In this document: positions 43,502 to 55,455 of the stretch, piece after piece
Layout: each line of letters begins with the position of its first letter
Position numbering within the stretch: position 1 is the stretch's first letter
NCBI GenBank assembly: GCA_035504415.1
Contig: DATJRY010000013.1
Span: 124,001-188,000, forward strand
Direction: 5' to 3'
From: Candidatus Sulfotelmatobacter sp.
GTDB lineage: Bacteria; Vulcanimicrobiota; Vulcanimicrobiia; Vulcanimicrobiales; Vulcanimicrobiaceae
DNA: 64,000 bases
The notes under the pieces: generated by a model
What the model was told of the DNA's origin: nothing
Databases searched by the model: none
What the model saw: the letters and a program-made list of their open reading frames with translations, nothing else
Position numbers and translations under genes: made by a program

Positions 43502-44346
43502 AGCTCGGGCAGGTCCTGGACGGCTGGCGGCCGCGCGCCGACGCCGGCGGTGACCCGCTGGTGGCGGTGCGGGCGGCGTGGCCGGACCTGGTCGGCGCCG
43601 ACGTCGCCCGCGCGGCGACCCCGGTGGCGCTCGAGCGCGACGTGCTGGTCGTGCTGACCACCTCGCCGGCCTGGTCGCACCAGCTGGCCTTTCTCGAGCC
43701 CGAGATCGTGCGCGGCCTGCGCGCGTTGCCCGCGACCCGCACGCTGGAGCGGCTGCGCTTTCGCGTCGGGACCATTCGCAGCCGGACCGCCGGCGCCGGC
43801 GGGCGCGGCGGTCCGCGGCGCGGCGCGGGCGCCGGTGCGCCGGCCCAGCCACCGGCCAAGACGCTCGACGAGGCACTGGCGCGGCTGCGCCGAGCCGTCG
43901 ATCATGCGCGCAGCGCCCACCAGGCCGCCGGCGGGACGTTCTGCACGCTCTGCGACGCCCCGGTCGACGCCGGTCCGACCTGCACGCCCTGTCGCGACGA
44001 CGTCCGCCGGCGGCGTACCTTCGCCTGCGAGCGCCTGCTCTACGAAGCGCCGTGGCTGAGCGCCGAGGAGGTGCTGGTGCTGGTCGAGGGGTTGACGCCG
44101 GAGGCGTACGACGCGATCCGCAAGCGGTTGTTGCGCTCGTGGTGGGACGAGCTGGTGCGGGCCAACAAGCTGCACAAGCTGCGCCAACCGATCGACCGGG
44201 TGCGGCTGCGCAAGCTGGCCAGCTCGCTGGTGCTGCTGGAGACGCGGATCGAGCCGACCCGGCTGGAGCTGGACTCGCCGCTGCGCCGCAATACGCTGGG
44301 CGAGCTGTTCGACTTCGTGCGCGCGATCGAGACCGGTTCCGAGTGA
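43495..44346 (+). CDS. dciA: DciA-like (DUF721) helicase loader with zinc-ribbon-like extension
   Basis: Residues about 1-92 match DUF721/DciA (AVRAAWPDLVGADVARAATP, LVVLTTSPAWSHQLAFLEPEI). DciA loads the replicative helicase in bacteria without DnaC/DnaI, and the recF-gyrB slot is where it sits in actinobacteria. A Gly/Ala/Pro linker (about 93-122) leads to a helix and a four-cysteine cluster, Cys150, Cys153, Cys163 and Cys166, then a helical C-terminal domain to residue 283. DciA is usually much shorter, so this is a fusion or extension. GTG 43495 overlaps recF. Confidence 0.82.
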   Translation: MLKLGQVLDGWRPRADAGGDPLVAVRAAWPDLVGADVARAATPVALERDVLVVLTTSPAWSHQLAFLEPEIVRGLRALPATRTLERLRFRVGTIRSRTAGAGGRGGPRRGAGAGAPAQPPAKTLDEALARLRRAVDHARSAHQAAGGTFCTLCDAPVDAGPTCTPCRDDVRRRRTFACERLLYEAPWLSAEEVLVLVEGLTPEAYDAIRKRLLRSWWDELVRANKLHKLRQPIDRVRLRKLASSLVLLETRIEPTRLELDSPLRRNTLGELFDFVRAIETGSE

Positions 44347-46278
<1,932 letters not shown>

Positions 46279-46284
46279 GGCCGC

Positions 46285-46314
46285 GTTCATCGGGACTTCC
46301 AGGTCCCGATGAAC
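46285..46314. terminator. 12-bp perfect hairpin after gyrB
   Basis: GTTCATCGGGAC-TTCCAG-GTCCCGATGAAC. It has a strong stem but no T-tract. It may be a terminator, attenuator or protein site between gyrB and tamB. Confidence 0.65.
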
Positions 46315-46363
46315 AGCGCGCACGAAGGTTTGCCGCCATGCGCCCCCGGGGACGACGGAAGCG

Positions 46364-49300
46364 GTGGTCGGCCTGAAGGCGTCGCGGAGAGCGGTGATCC
46401 TCACCGCCGTCGTCGCGGCGCTGCTGATCGCGGTCGTGCTCGCGCGTCACCTCATCGCGCGCGCGCTGATCGAAGGGATCGTCTCGCTGGCGACGGGCTA
46501 CCAGGTCCGGATCGGCGACGAGCGGCTGGGCATGTCGCACGGGACGTTCTTCAACGTGCACGTCGTCAAGAACGGCGATCCGGTCCTCTCGGCCGAGCGC
46601 GTCGACGTCGACTACGCCCTGCGCGACATCTTCCCGGGCGGCGCGCACCGCTACGGCTTCGCGGCGATCGCGATTCAGCGCCCGGTCCTGACCATCACCC
46701 GGCATACGGACGGCAGCCTCACCTTCACCCGCCCCGGCGGGACGCCGGCGGCCCCGCCGCCGCCCACGCGTCAGGCCGCCGCACCGCTGTACTTCACCGC
46801 TCGCCTGCGCGACGGTGAGATCCGCCTGGTCGATCAAGCGCCCAACGCGCGCGACCTGGCCGTGCAGACGATCGACGATCTCTCGCTCGACGCGTCGGTG
46901 AAGTCCGACGCGCGCACCACCGCCAAGATCGACGGCATCCTGGTCGCGCGTCCGCACGCCGGCGCGCCGCTGGCTCGTTACCCGCTCTCGGTGCGGGTGC
47001 TGATCGACGTCCCGCGCGGAATCGCGCTCGATCGCATCCGCGCCGCGCACTTGCCGATCCGCGGCGTGCTCGGATTCCTGGTGCACACCAAGGCGGTGCG
47101 GTTCGACGACGGGCTGGTCGACGACGTCGACGTCGACGCGTACGCGCTGGCGCCGAAAGCGGGCGAGTCGTTCGCGTATCAGCTCGGCGGCAGCGCCGCG
47201 TTCTCCGGCGCGCGCATCGCGGTCGGCGCGCTGAGCCGGCCGATTCGCGACTTGCACGGCCCGTTGATCTTGACCGACGGCGCGGTCGCCTTCCCGTCGG
47301 TCGGCGGCGAGCTGGCCGGTATCCCGCTGCGCGGCCGCGGTGCGCTCTACGGGCTGTTCACCGTGCCGACGTTTCGCTTCGGCATCGCCGCCGACGGCGA
47401 CGTCGCGCAGTTGCGCACGCTGTTCTCGTTCGCGAACCGCTTGCCGCTGCGCGGCCCGATCCACCTGCGCACCCTGATCGCCTCGCAGCTCAGCAACCCG
47501 TTGATCCGCACCTGGGTGAACGCGCCGCGACTGGCCTACGACCGCTATCCGTTCGAGGGACTCAACGGCGTCGTCGACTACGCCGCGAACGCGGTCGTGC
47601 TGCACGGTTTCGACGCGCAGTTCGGCCACGCGCACATCATGCTCGGCGGCGACGTCGACATCGGCAAAGCCGGCGCCGGTGACCGGCTGACGTTCATCGT
47701 CCACGCGTCCGGCGAGGGCGCGCAGTTTCCGTATACCGACGCGGTCGCGCCGGACGCGCACGTTGGGTTGACCGCGATCGTCGAGCAGCCGCCGAAGGCG
47801 GGTTTCGACGCGCGCGGGACGCTGGCGCTCGACGGCGGGACGACCGGCGGCGCGACCTTCGACTTGGACCAGTTCGGCGTGGGGACGTTCGGGCCGTTCG
47901 CGTTCGCGCGCGCCGACGGCTCGACGCTCAGCGGCGGCTTCCAGCTGGAGCGGCCGATCTCGGCGAGCGCGGGTTGGCTGCACGTGCGCCGGTACCGGCT
48001 GGCCGCGAAGCGCGCGCCGGCGCTCCCCGGGGTCCGTCTTCCCGGCCTGCCGCCGATCTCGGGGGTGCTGGACGGCGACCTGGCCGCGGCCGGCACGCCC
48101 AGCACCTTCGGCTTGGCGGGCCGGGTGGCCGGCAGCGACGTGCGCGCCTTCGGCGTCGCGCTCGGCAACGGCAGCGTCGAGCTGGGCGGGACCTTCAACG
48201 AGCTGCTGATGCGCAACATCGCGGTGGCGGGGCCGGTCGGGCACTTCAACGGCGTGGGCGCCGTCAGCCAGAGCACGGTCGCGTTCGAAGGCAACTACGA
48301 CGGCGATCTGGCCGCGCTCGATCGATTCGTCCCCGGCGCGCACGCGCGCGGCCCGGTGCACGGCGAGCTGCGCACCGCCGTGATCGGCAACCGCGTCGTC
48401 GTGCAGACGGCCGGCGTCGACCTGCGCGGCGGCACCGTGCACGGCATCCCGCTCGAGCAGATGGCCGGGACGATCGAGATCCAGGGCAAGACGATCCGCA
48501 TCGTGGCCGCCGACGGGACCGTGGCGCAAAGCCCGGTCGCGGCGGCCGATTTGGGCGGCCCGTTCCTGGTGTCGGTGCCGGGCGCGCCGGCGTCGGCGCT
48601 CAAGCCGGCCGGCCTGCCGTTGGACGCCGGCGCGCTGGCGATCTTCGGCCGCGCGGACCTGCGCGACGGACCGCACTTCGAGGGTGTCGTCGCGCTGAGC
48701 GACGGCCGCGCCGCGGGGTACCCGATCAGCGGCGGCGCCGAGTTCGCGTTGAACGGCACGAACGCGCACATCCGGCACGGCGTCGGTGCGCTGGGCGACA
48801 CCTACGGCGACTTCTACGGCAACGTGACCGGGATCGGCGCCCGTGACGCCTACGACCTGCGCGCGCGCATTCCGATCGGCGACGTGGCCCAAGTCGCGCG
48901 CACCGCGCGACTGCCGGTCCACACGCTCGAAGGATCGTTCAGCGCGCGCGTGCACGTCGGCGGCAGCGGCGCGCGCCCACGGATCGCCGGGACGGTCACG
49001 GCGTCGGAAGGCTCGTACAACGGCCTGGCCTTCCGCGACGCGAGCGCGCAGGTGGTCGCCAGCCCCGCCGGCATCGACGCCAGCGCGGGCACCATCACCG
49101 TCGGTTCGACGCAAGTCGCGCTCGACGCCAGCTACGCCGGCAGCGCGCTGTTCGTCCAGGCGCGCAGCGCCGACCTCGACCTCGCCGACTTCGACGATTA
49201 CTTCGACGAGGCCGAGATGCTCGATGGCCGCGGCCGCGCCGCGATCGCGTTCAGCGACGACGGACAAGGCGCGCGCAGCTACGGGCGCGTCGCGCTGACC

Positions 49301-51625
49301 GGGCTGCGGTTCCAGCGGTTCCGCATCGGGACGACCGATGCGACCTGGTCGACCCGCGCCCGCACGATCACCGCCAGCGCGTCGGTCGACGGGCCGGGCG
49401 GCGCGGGCCGCGTGCAAGGGACGATGGTGGCCGCGTCGGGCGACCCGGTCACCGCCTTCCGGCGCGCCGACTATCGCGGCTCGTTCGCGCTCACCGACGT
49501 CGACTTGCCGACCTGGTTGCCGGCGCTCGGCTTCACGCAAGTGCCGGTGCTCGGCCAAGTCGACGCCTCCGGCAGCGTTTCGGGCCGTTGGCCGCGCCTG
49601 GCCGCCGACGTTCAGGCGAGCCTGCAGAACGGACGCGTCGACGGGTTGTCGATCGCCAGCGCGCAACTGCACGCACGCAGCGACGGCCGCCGTGTGGTGC
49701 TCTCCGAGGGCGCCGCCGACTTGGGCTTCGCGCGCTTCAACGCCAGCGGTTCGGCGGGCTTCGGCTTGAACGATCCGCTCGATCTCTCGTTGCAGACCGA
49801 CGTGCCGGACATCGCGGTCGCGCTCGCGACGCTGCGGCCGAAGGCCGCGCGCCCGCCGATCGGCGGCGCGCTGCAGGCCGACCTGGTCGTGCGCGGGACG
49901 CGCCGCGCGCCGCGCGCGACGATCGGCTTCGCGCTCAGCGACGCGCACTACGCGACGCTCTCGGTGCCGCGCGTGCTCGGCAGCGCGGCCTATGACGGGA
50001 CGACGCTCGAGATCCAAGACGCCGAGGCGACCTTCGCCAAGGGCAGCGTGCTGGTCGCGGGCTCGCTCCCCTTCAGGCTCCCGAGCGCGGGCAACGCGCG
50101 GCCGATGCTCTCGAACGGGCCGTTCTCGTTCACGCTGGCGCTCGACGACCTGGATTTGGCGCCGTTCGGCGGGTTCGTCCCGGGACCGCAGACGGTGCTG
50201 GGCGGCACGCTCGACGGACGGCTCGCGATCGAAGGGACACCGCGCGCGCCGCGCGTCGCCGGCACGATCGCGCTCAGCGGCGGCAGCTACCGTTCGCAGC
50301 TCGACACCGCGCCGATCAAGGACGGCGTCGCGAAGCTGGCGTTCTCCGGCACCAGCGTCGCGCTGCAGGCGCTGCACGCCGACGTCGGCGGCGGCACCGT
50401 CGACGGCAGCGGTCAGCTCGATCTGCCGTTCGGCGGCGTGCGCGCGCGCGGCTACTCGATCTCGATCACCGCGCGCGGCGCGCGCATCGACGCGCCGCAG
50501 TTCGGCCGCGGCATGTTCGACGGCGACCTCACGCTCAAGAGCGGCCCGCGTCTGCCCGAGCTCAGCGGCAAGGTCACGGTCAGCAACACCTCGATCCCGT
50601 TCGCGACGATCTTACGGCTCGCCACCGGCGCGGGCGCGAAGACGGGACAGTCGGTCGGACCGCCGTTCGACTTGGCGTTCAACCTGGTCGCCGACGTCGG
50701 CAAGAACGTCGCGGTGCAATCGCAGAACCCGTTCATCGACGTCGGCGTCACCGGCGGGCTGACGATCGGCGGCACGTTGACCGCGCCGACGCTCGACGGC
50801 AAGCTCTCGGCGACGCCGGGCGGCGTCGTCTCGACCTACAACCGCGCCTTCCGCGTGCAACAGGCGACGGTCGCCTTCGACCCGGAACGCGGCCTCGATC
50901 CGTTCCTCGACCTGCGCGCCTTCGCGCACATCAGCAACCCCGACCCCGACCCGACCCGCAACGCGATCGGCAGCGCCGACATCACGATCACCGTGCGCGG
51001 CTACGCCGACGAGCTGGCAACCGGCGGCGGCATCACCTTCGCCTCGAGCCCGCCGTACTCGCAAGAACAGATCGTCGGGCTGCTGCTCGACGCGTCGGTG
51101 TTCGGTGCGATCAACTTCGGCCAACAGCAGAACGGCGTGTTCTTGCGCGGCGCGCCGGGCGAGAACGATCCGCTGCTGCCGCCCGGCGTGACCGTCTATC
51201 AGGCCGGCGTCATCTCGTTCAACCAAGAGGCGTTCTCGATCCTCAACGGTCAGCTGACGGCGCGCTTCCTGGCGCCGATCGAACGCTATCTGATCGGTGC
51301 GTCGGGGCTCTCGGACGTCGAGCTGACCGTCGACTACGGCGGCGGCATCGGCGTCGAGCTGCTCAAGCAGATCGGCAAACGCGACATCTACGCCAGCCTG
51401 AGTCAGAACTTCACCCGCCCCAACCGCACCGCGGTCGGCTTCACCGCGCGGCCCGACGCGGCGACCTCGATCGACCTGAACTTCTTCGAGCAGTCCGGCG
51501 TGCCGTCGTACTTACCGGAGACCTACGGCGGTTCGCCGTTCTACAGCCTGGTGCGCGTGCAGGGGATCCAGGCGCTCTCGGGCCGCCAGGGCTTCCAGTT
51601 CTCGATCGTGCGCAAGTACCCGTAG
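46364..51625 (+). CDS. tamB: TamB-like translocation/assembly or lipid-transport protein
   Basis: A 1,753-residue protein with one N-terminal membrane helix (VILTAVVAALLIAVVLA) and an AsmA-like start. A very long beta-repeat body follows, and a C-terminal DUF490/TamB domain has ASSPPYSQEQIVGLLL and ends in a membrane-type beta segment. Such proteins form grooves spanning the periplasm and are linked to outer-membrane biogenesis and phospholipid transport. GTG start. No TamA is adjacent; bamA is the next plus-strand gene. Confidence 0.9.
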   Translation: MVGLKASRRAVILTAVVAALLIAVVLARHLIARALIEGIVSLATGYQVRIGDERLGMSHGTFFNVHVVKNGDPVLSAERVDVDYALRDIFPGGAHRYGFAAIAIQRPVLTITRHTDGSLTFTRPGGTPAAPPPPTRQAAAPLYFTARLRDGEIRLVDQAPNARDLAVQTIDDLSLDASVKSDARTTAKIDGILVARPHAGAPLARYPLSVRVLIDVPRGIALDRIRAAHLPIRGVLGFLVHTKAVRFDDGLVDDVDVDAYALAPKAGESFAYQLGGSAAFSGARIAVGALSRPIRDLHGPLILTDGAVAFPSVGGELAGIPLRGRGALYGLFTVPTFRFGIAADGDVAQLRTLFSFANRLPLRGPIHLRTLIASQLSNPLIRTWVNAPRLAYDRYPFEGLNGVVDYAANAVVLHGFDAQFGHAHIMLGGDVDIGKAGAGDRLTFIVHASGEGAQFPYTDAVAPDAHVGLTAIVEQPPKAGFDARGTLALDGGTTGGATFDLDQFGVGTFGPFAFARADGSTLSGGFQLERPISASAGWLHVRRYRLAAKRAPALPGVRLPGLPPISGVLDGDLAAAGTPSTFGLAGRVAGSDVRAFGVALGNGSVELGGTFNELLMRNIAVAGPVGHFNGVGAVSQSTVAFEGNYDGDLAALDRFVPGAHARGPVHGELRTAVIGNRVVVQTAGVDLRGGTVHGIPLEQMAGTIEIQGKTIRIVAADGTVAQSPVAAADLGGPFLVSVPGAPASALKPAGLPLDAGALAIFGRADLRDGPHFEGVVALSDGRAAGYPISGGAEFALNGTNAHIRHGVGALGDTYGDFYGNVTGIGARDAYDLRARIPIGDVAQVARTARLPVHTLEGSFSARVHVGGSGARPRIAGTVTASEGSYNGLAFRDASAQVVASPAGIDASAGTITVGSTQVALDASYAGSALFVQARSADLDLADFDDYFDEAEMLDGRGRAAIAFSDDGQGARSYGRVALTGLRFQRFRIGTTDATWSTRARTITASASVDGPGGAGRVQGTMVAASGDPVTAFRRADYRGSFALTDVDLPTWLPALGFTQVPVLGQVDASGSVSGRWPRLAADVQASLQNGRVDGLSIASAQLHARSDGRRVVLSEGAADLGFARFNASGSAGFGLNDPLDLSLQTDVPDIAVALATLRPKAARPPIGGALQADLVVRGTRRAPRATIGFALSDAHYATLSVPRVLGSAAYDGTTLEIQDAEATFAKGSVLVAGSLPFRLPSAGNARPMLSNGPFSFTLALDDLDLAPFGGFVPGPQTVLGGTLDGRLAIEGTPRAPRVAGTIALSGGSYRSQLDTAPIKDGVAKLAFSGTSVALQALHADVGGGTVDGSGQLDLPFGGVRARGYSISITARGARIDAPQFGRGMFDGDLTLKSGPRLPELSGKVTVSNTSIPFATILRLATGAGAKTGQSVGPPFDLAFNLVADVGKNVAVQSQNPFIDVGVTGGLTIGGTLTAPTLDGKLSATPGGVVSTYNRAFRVQQATVAFDPERGLDPFLDLRAFAHISNPDPDPTRNAIGSADITITVRGYADELATGGGITFASSPPYSQEQIVGLLLDASVFGAINFGQQQNGVFLRGAPGENDPLLPPGVTVYQAGVISFNQEAFSILNGQLTARFLAPIERYLIGASGLSDVELTVDYGGGIGVELLKQIGKRDIYASLSQNFTRPNRTAVGFTARPDAATSIDLNFFEQSGVPSYLPETYGGSPFYSLVRVQGIQALSGRQGFQFSIVRKYP

Positions 51626-51638
51626 CGCGCGGTCGTCG

Positions 51639-52193
51639 TCAGCGCCGGCGGCGCGCCTCGACGCCCACCGATCCGGTCGTCACCGTGATCGCGACGGTGA
51701 CGTGCTGCCCGTTCGCGTCGGAGATGGTCGCGCTGCACGTCCCCGCGGCCGTGCCGGTCACCGTGAACGTCTGCGCGGGACCGGTGCCCGCGCTCGGGCT
51801 GACGGCGGCGACCCCCGAGCACGTGTCGTTCTCGTTGAAGGCGCCGCCGTAGCTCAGCTCTTGGACTTGCGTCGTCAACGCGAACGTCGGACCGGTCCCG
51901 CTCAGCGCGAGCGAGGTGGGGTTCGCGGTCAACGGGCTCGGCGTCGGGGTGGGCGTGGGCGTGGGCGTGGGCGTCGGTGTCGCCGTGGGCGTCGGGGTGG
52001 ATGTCGGTGTCGGCGTGGGTGTCGGCGCGGCGGTGGGCGTCGCGCTCGCCCGCGGGGTCGGCGTCGCGGTCGCGGTCGGCGTCGCGGTCGGTACCGCGAG
52101 ATCGCGCGGCGGCGCGGTGGTCGGCCCGCATGCGGCCAGCACGCCCGCGGCGAGCCACGCGCAGATGGCAAGGCGGCGTTCGGCAGTGCGCAT
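51639..52193 (-). CDS. Lipoprotein with Thr-Pro repeat linker
   Basis: 184 residues. Signal peptide with lipobox LAAC (Cys22), then a roughly 60-residue Pro/Thr/Ala repeat (TPTPTPT-type) and a C-terminal beta-sandwich resembling bacterial Ig-like domains (TANPTSLALSGTG, TFTVTGTAAGTCSATISDANG). Probably anchored in the outer membrane with an extended stalk. It converges with tamB (13 bp apart) and is divergent from bamA. Promoter TGGACA-18-TATATT lies 7 nt before the ATG. Confidence 0.82.
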   Translation of the reverse strand: MRTAERRLAICAWLAAGVLAACGPTTAPPRDLAVPTATPTATATPTPRASATPTAAPTPTPTPTSTPTPTATPTPTPTPTPTPTPSPLTANPTSLALSGTGPTFALTTQVQELSYGGAFNENDTCSGVAAVSPSAGTGPAQTFTVTGTAAGTCSATISDANGQHVTVAITVTTGSVGVEARRRR

Positions 52194-52200
52194 CAGAGCG

Positions 52201-52230
52201 AATATAGCCCCGTCCGCACCGGGCTGTCCA
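52201..52230 (-). promoter_or_regulatory. Lipoprotein gene promoter, near-leaderless
   Basis: -35 TGGACA (52230-52225), 18-nt spacer, -10 TATATT (52206-52201), then 7 nt to ATG 52193. The remaining gap to bamA (52231-52407) shows no gene. Confidence 0.65.
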
Positions 52231-52407
52231 TCGGTACGATCGGATTGGCAGGAGCGGCCTGCTCTAAAGGCCTGTGGCCGGGAGCGTCGTACCCAGGGGA
52301 CCGGGAACGCGCGCCCCCCGCTGCGCGTTACTCCAGTCATCCACGCCGACCGGCGGTCGCCCCGCGCCCCCGCGGTCCTCAGCTTCGTCACGAAGGACGT
52401 CTCCCGC

Positions 52408-54642
52408 TTGTTCGAACGGTTTCGCCGCGCGTCGCGCCTGATGCTCGCCGTGCTCGCGTTCCTTGGTCTCCTAGCGCCTCAGGCGTACGCGGCCAACGCA
52501 GCACCTACGGTCGTTTCGGTCACGGTTACCGGCAACACCCACGTCCCGACCGATCGAATTCTCGCGGTCGTTCGCACGAAAGTCGGTGATCCGTTCGATC
52601 CCGCGGTCGTGCAGGAGGACCTGCGCGCGATCGCCGCGCTCGGCTTCTTCGCCGACCAGGCGCCGCCGGTGATTCGCCAGCGGCCCGACGGCGTCGCCGT
52701 GACCTTCCGCGTCATCGAGAATCCGGTCGTCACCGCGATTCACTTCGAGGGCAACAAGAGCGTCTCGGCCGACACGCTGCTGGCGCTGATGGACACCGCG
52801 GTCGGCCAAGTCTTCAACATCTCGACGTACCAGCAAGACGTCCTGAAGATCAACAGTTACTACAACAAGATCGGCTTCGGCGGTCAGGTGCCCTCGCACG
52901 TCGTCGACGTCAACATCACGCCCGACGGCGTGCTGACGCTCAAGCTGCAAGAAGGCCTGACGGTTCGTCAGGTCATCATCACCGGGCCGCCCGAAGGCGA
53001 CCCGCTGCTGCCGCCCAACCTGATCAAGGCCGCGCTCGTGACCAAGCCCGGCAGCCCGTTCTCCGACGAGCAGCGCGACAAGGACTACGACGCGCTCAAG
53101 GCGCTCTACGAGAAGTACGATCTCAAGATCGGCGACCTCGAGGCCGGCGTCGATCCGACCACGATCGACGAGAAGACCGGCACCGCGGACGTGCGCTACA
53201 CGATCAGCGTGCTGCGCGTCGGCGCGATCGAGATCACCGGCAACACCAAGACGCACGACGACGTCATCCGCCGCGAGCTGCGCTTGCGGCCGGGCATGGT
53301 GGTGACCGACAGCGCGCTGCGCCGCGACTACGACCGCCTCAACAACCTAGGCTTCTTCGAGAAGATCGACTTCCAGGCCAAGCCCGGACCCGATCCCAAG
53401 CGGCCGGGCCTGGTCACGCTGAACTGGCAGGTCAAGGAGCAGCGCACCGGCACCGCGACGTTGGGCGCCGGCTACTCGGGCGGTATCACCGGCACCGGTC
53501 TGACCGGCAACCTCTCGTACCAGCAGAACAACATCAACGGCACCGGCGACGGCGGCGCGATCCGCATCGAGCGCGGCGCGCGCATCTCCGACGCGCAGCT
53601 CTCGGCGACGATTCCGTACCTGGGCAACACGCCGGCCTCGCAGAAGTACAGCCTGGGCGCGACGATCTTCGATCAGTCGCAGACCAACTACTATCCGGTC
53701 TACTACGACTGCGGAGCGGGCTCGGGCGTCGACGTGACCTGCCCGACGACCGGCATTCCGGTCGCGATCGTGCCGCCCAACGCGACCCAGTACTCGCTGG
53801 TCAACGGGATCATCTCGACCTATCAGACCAGCTCGCGCGGCATCACCGTCAACCTCGGGCGCCGCCTGACCGACATCTTCCACGTCAGCGGCGGCCTGAA
53901 CATCGAGTCGGTCGCCTCGCAGGCGACGGTCCCGTTGCCGTACGCGTTCACCTCGAACCCCGGCAACGAGCTGTCCGGCTGCGTCAACGAGTTCGAAGGC
54001 TGCAACACCGCCAGCGACGCGCTGGGCGTGGTCGCGCCGTCGATCGCCGAGATCGACTCGACCAAGGCCTATCCGCTGCACAGCGTCGTGTTCGGGTTCG
54101 GCGCCGACTCGCGCGACGACGTGTTCAACCCGACCCGCGGTTGGCTCGTCAACCTCAGCGACGAGCTGAGCGAACCGTCGTTCGGCTCGGCCTTCCACTA
54201 CGATCTGCTCGTGGCCGACGTCGCGAAGTTCTTCCCGATCGGCAAGGGCTGGACGCTGGGCATCCACGGCGTCGACGGCAGCTCGACCGGCGCGCTGCCG
54301 ACGAACAAACTGTTCATCTTCTCGGACCAGCAGCTGCGCGGCTACGAGGACCCCTTCTACGGGACCGACGAGCTGCTCGGCCAGATCGAGCTGCGCATCC
54401 CGCTGACCAAGGATCGCAAGTTCTCGATCGTGACCTTCGGCGACGACGGCGCGGTCCGCATCCGCGGAGCGACGCTGGGCGGGGTGTTCGATCCCGCTCT
54501 CGCGAACTACACCTGGCACGGTGACGTCGGCGTGGGTGTCCGCTTCGACGTCCCGCAGCTCGGGCTGCATACCCTGCGCCTCGACTTCGCCAAGGGCAGC
54601 CTCGGAACGCACACCTCGTTCGGCATCGGCCAGAGTTTCTAG
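52408..54642 (+). CDS. bamA: Outer-membrane protein assembly factor BamA
   Basis: Inserts beta-barrels into the outer membrane. TTG 52408 gives a good signal peptide (basic start, LMLAVLAFLGLLAPQAYA). Four POTRA domains fill about residues 30-370. A 16-strand-type barrel has the L6 motif LRGYE and a terminal Phe (IGQSF), the usual beta-signal. 744 residues. ATG 52441 is an alternative start. First gene of the skp-lpx operon, which starts 3 nt after its stop. Confidence 0.94.
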   Translation: MFERFRRASRLMLAVLAFLGLLAPQAYAANAAPTVVSVTVTGNTHVPTDRILAVVRTKVGDPFDPAVVQEDLRAIAALGFFADQAPPVIRQRPDGVAVTFRVIENPVVTAIHFEGNKSVSADTLLALMDTAVGQVFNISTYQQDVLKINSYYNKIGFGGQVPSHVVDVNITPDGVLTLKLQEGLTVRQVIITGPPEGDPLLPPNLIKAALVTKPGSPFSDEQRDKDYDALKALYEKYDLKIGDLEAGVDPTTIDEKTGTADVRYTISVLRVGAIEITGNTKTHDDVIRRELRLRPGMVVTDSALRRDYDRLNNLGFFEKIDFQAKPGPDPKRPGLVTLNWQVKEQRTGTATLGAGYSGGITGTGLTGNLSYQQNNINGTGDGGAIRIERGARISDAQLSATIPYLGNTPASQKYSLGATIFDQSQTNYYPVYYDCGAGSGVDVTCPTTGIPVAIVPPNATQYSLVNGIISTYQTSSRGITVNLGRRLTDIFHVSGGLNIESVASQATVPLPYAFTSNPGNELSGCVNEFEGCNTASDALGVVAPSIAEIDSTKAYPLHSVVFGFGADSRDDVFNPTRGWLVNLSDELSEPSFGSAFHYDLLVADVAKFFPIGKGWTLGIHGVDGSSTGALPTNKLFIFSDQQLRGYEDPFYGTDELLGQIELRIPLTKDRKFSIVTFGDDGAVRIRGATLGGVFDPALANYTWHGDVGVGVRFDVPQLGLHTLRLDFAKGSLGTHTSFGIGQSF

Positions 54643-54645
54643 ACC

Positions 54646-55455
54646 ATGGAGAACCTGATCACGCGTGGGCGCTTGGCCGCCCTCGCCTTCGCAGTCGGCA
54701 CCGCGGTGCTGGCGACGACCGCCGTCGGAGCGACCGACGTGACCGACATCGGCACGCTCGACCAGAGCGTGCTGGGGTCGATTCCCGCCTTCCAGTCGGC
54801 GAATCGGCAGCTGCAGCAGTACGGCGCCACCCTCCAGAAGCAATATCTGGCGCGGGCGCAGCACGCCTCGCAAGCCGACCAGCAGAAGCTCGCCAGCGAG
54901 TTCCAGGCGAAGATGTCCGACAAGCAGCGCGCGCTGGTCGGGCCGCTGATGCAGAAGGCGCAGATCGCCGTCGCGTCCGTCGCCTCCTCGAAGAATCTGA
55001 GCGTCGTGCTCGACAAGCGCATGGTCGTGGTCGGCGGTCAGAACATCACCGGCAACGTCCGCGACCTGCTGACCGGGATCGGCGATCCGGTGCCCCCGGT
55101 CTCCACGCCGCCGCCATCGCACGTCGGCTTCGTCGACCAGCAGCAGATCGACGCGACCCCCAAGGTCAAAGCCGCGAGCGACGACTTCGTCCAGTTCAAG
55201 GCGCAGCAGGACAAGATCTTCGGCGACAAGCTCAAGAGCGCGCACACCGACGCCGATCGCGACGCGGTGCTCAAGGACTACCGCAAGACGCTCGACGACC
55301 GCCAGAACGCGACGCTCAAGCCGGTCATCGACCAGACGCGCAGCGCGATCGCCGACGTCGCGCGCAGCAAGGGCCTCGTGCTCGTCGTCGACCGGGCCGA
55401 CATCATCTACGGCGGCACCGACATCACCTCGGACGTCACCGCAAAACTGAAGTGA
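54646..55455 (+). CDS. Skp/OmpH-like periplasmic chaperone, duplicated domain
   Basis: 269 residues with a signal peptide (LAALAFAVGTAVLATTAVGA). Two OmpH-type units follow in tandem, each a helical coiled coil ending in a VVLDKR...ITGNV or VVDRAD...ITSDV strand pair. Skp holds unfolded barrel proteins for BamA; position right after bamA supports this. The duplication is unusual. The stop overlaps the next GTG. Confidence 0.85.
   Translation: MENLITRGRLAALAFAVGTAVLATTAVGATDVTDIGTLDQSVLGSIPAFQSANRQLQQYGATLQKQYLARAQHASQADQQKLASEFQAKMSDKQRALVGPLMQKAQIAVASVASSKNLSVVLDKRMVVVGGQNITGNVRDLLTGIGDPVPPVSTPPPSHVGFVDQQQIDATPKVKAASDDFVQFKAQQDKIFGDKLKSAHTDADRDAVLKDYRKTLDDRQNATLKPVIDQTRSAIADVARSKGLVLVVDRADIIYGGTDITSDVTAKLK

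Noticed and set aside
51940-52120. Repetitive GTGGGC-type tract that looks like a microsatellite or CRISPR-like array
   Set aside because: It is the reverse complement of Thr-Pro codons in the lipoprotein stalk; no spacers of constant length.
52306-52327. GCGCGCCCCCC stretch as a fourth family A repeat
   Set aside because: Only about a dozen bases match and the flanks differ; in this GC-rich genome chance is likely.
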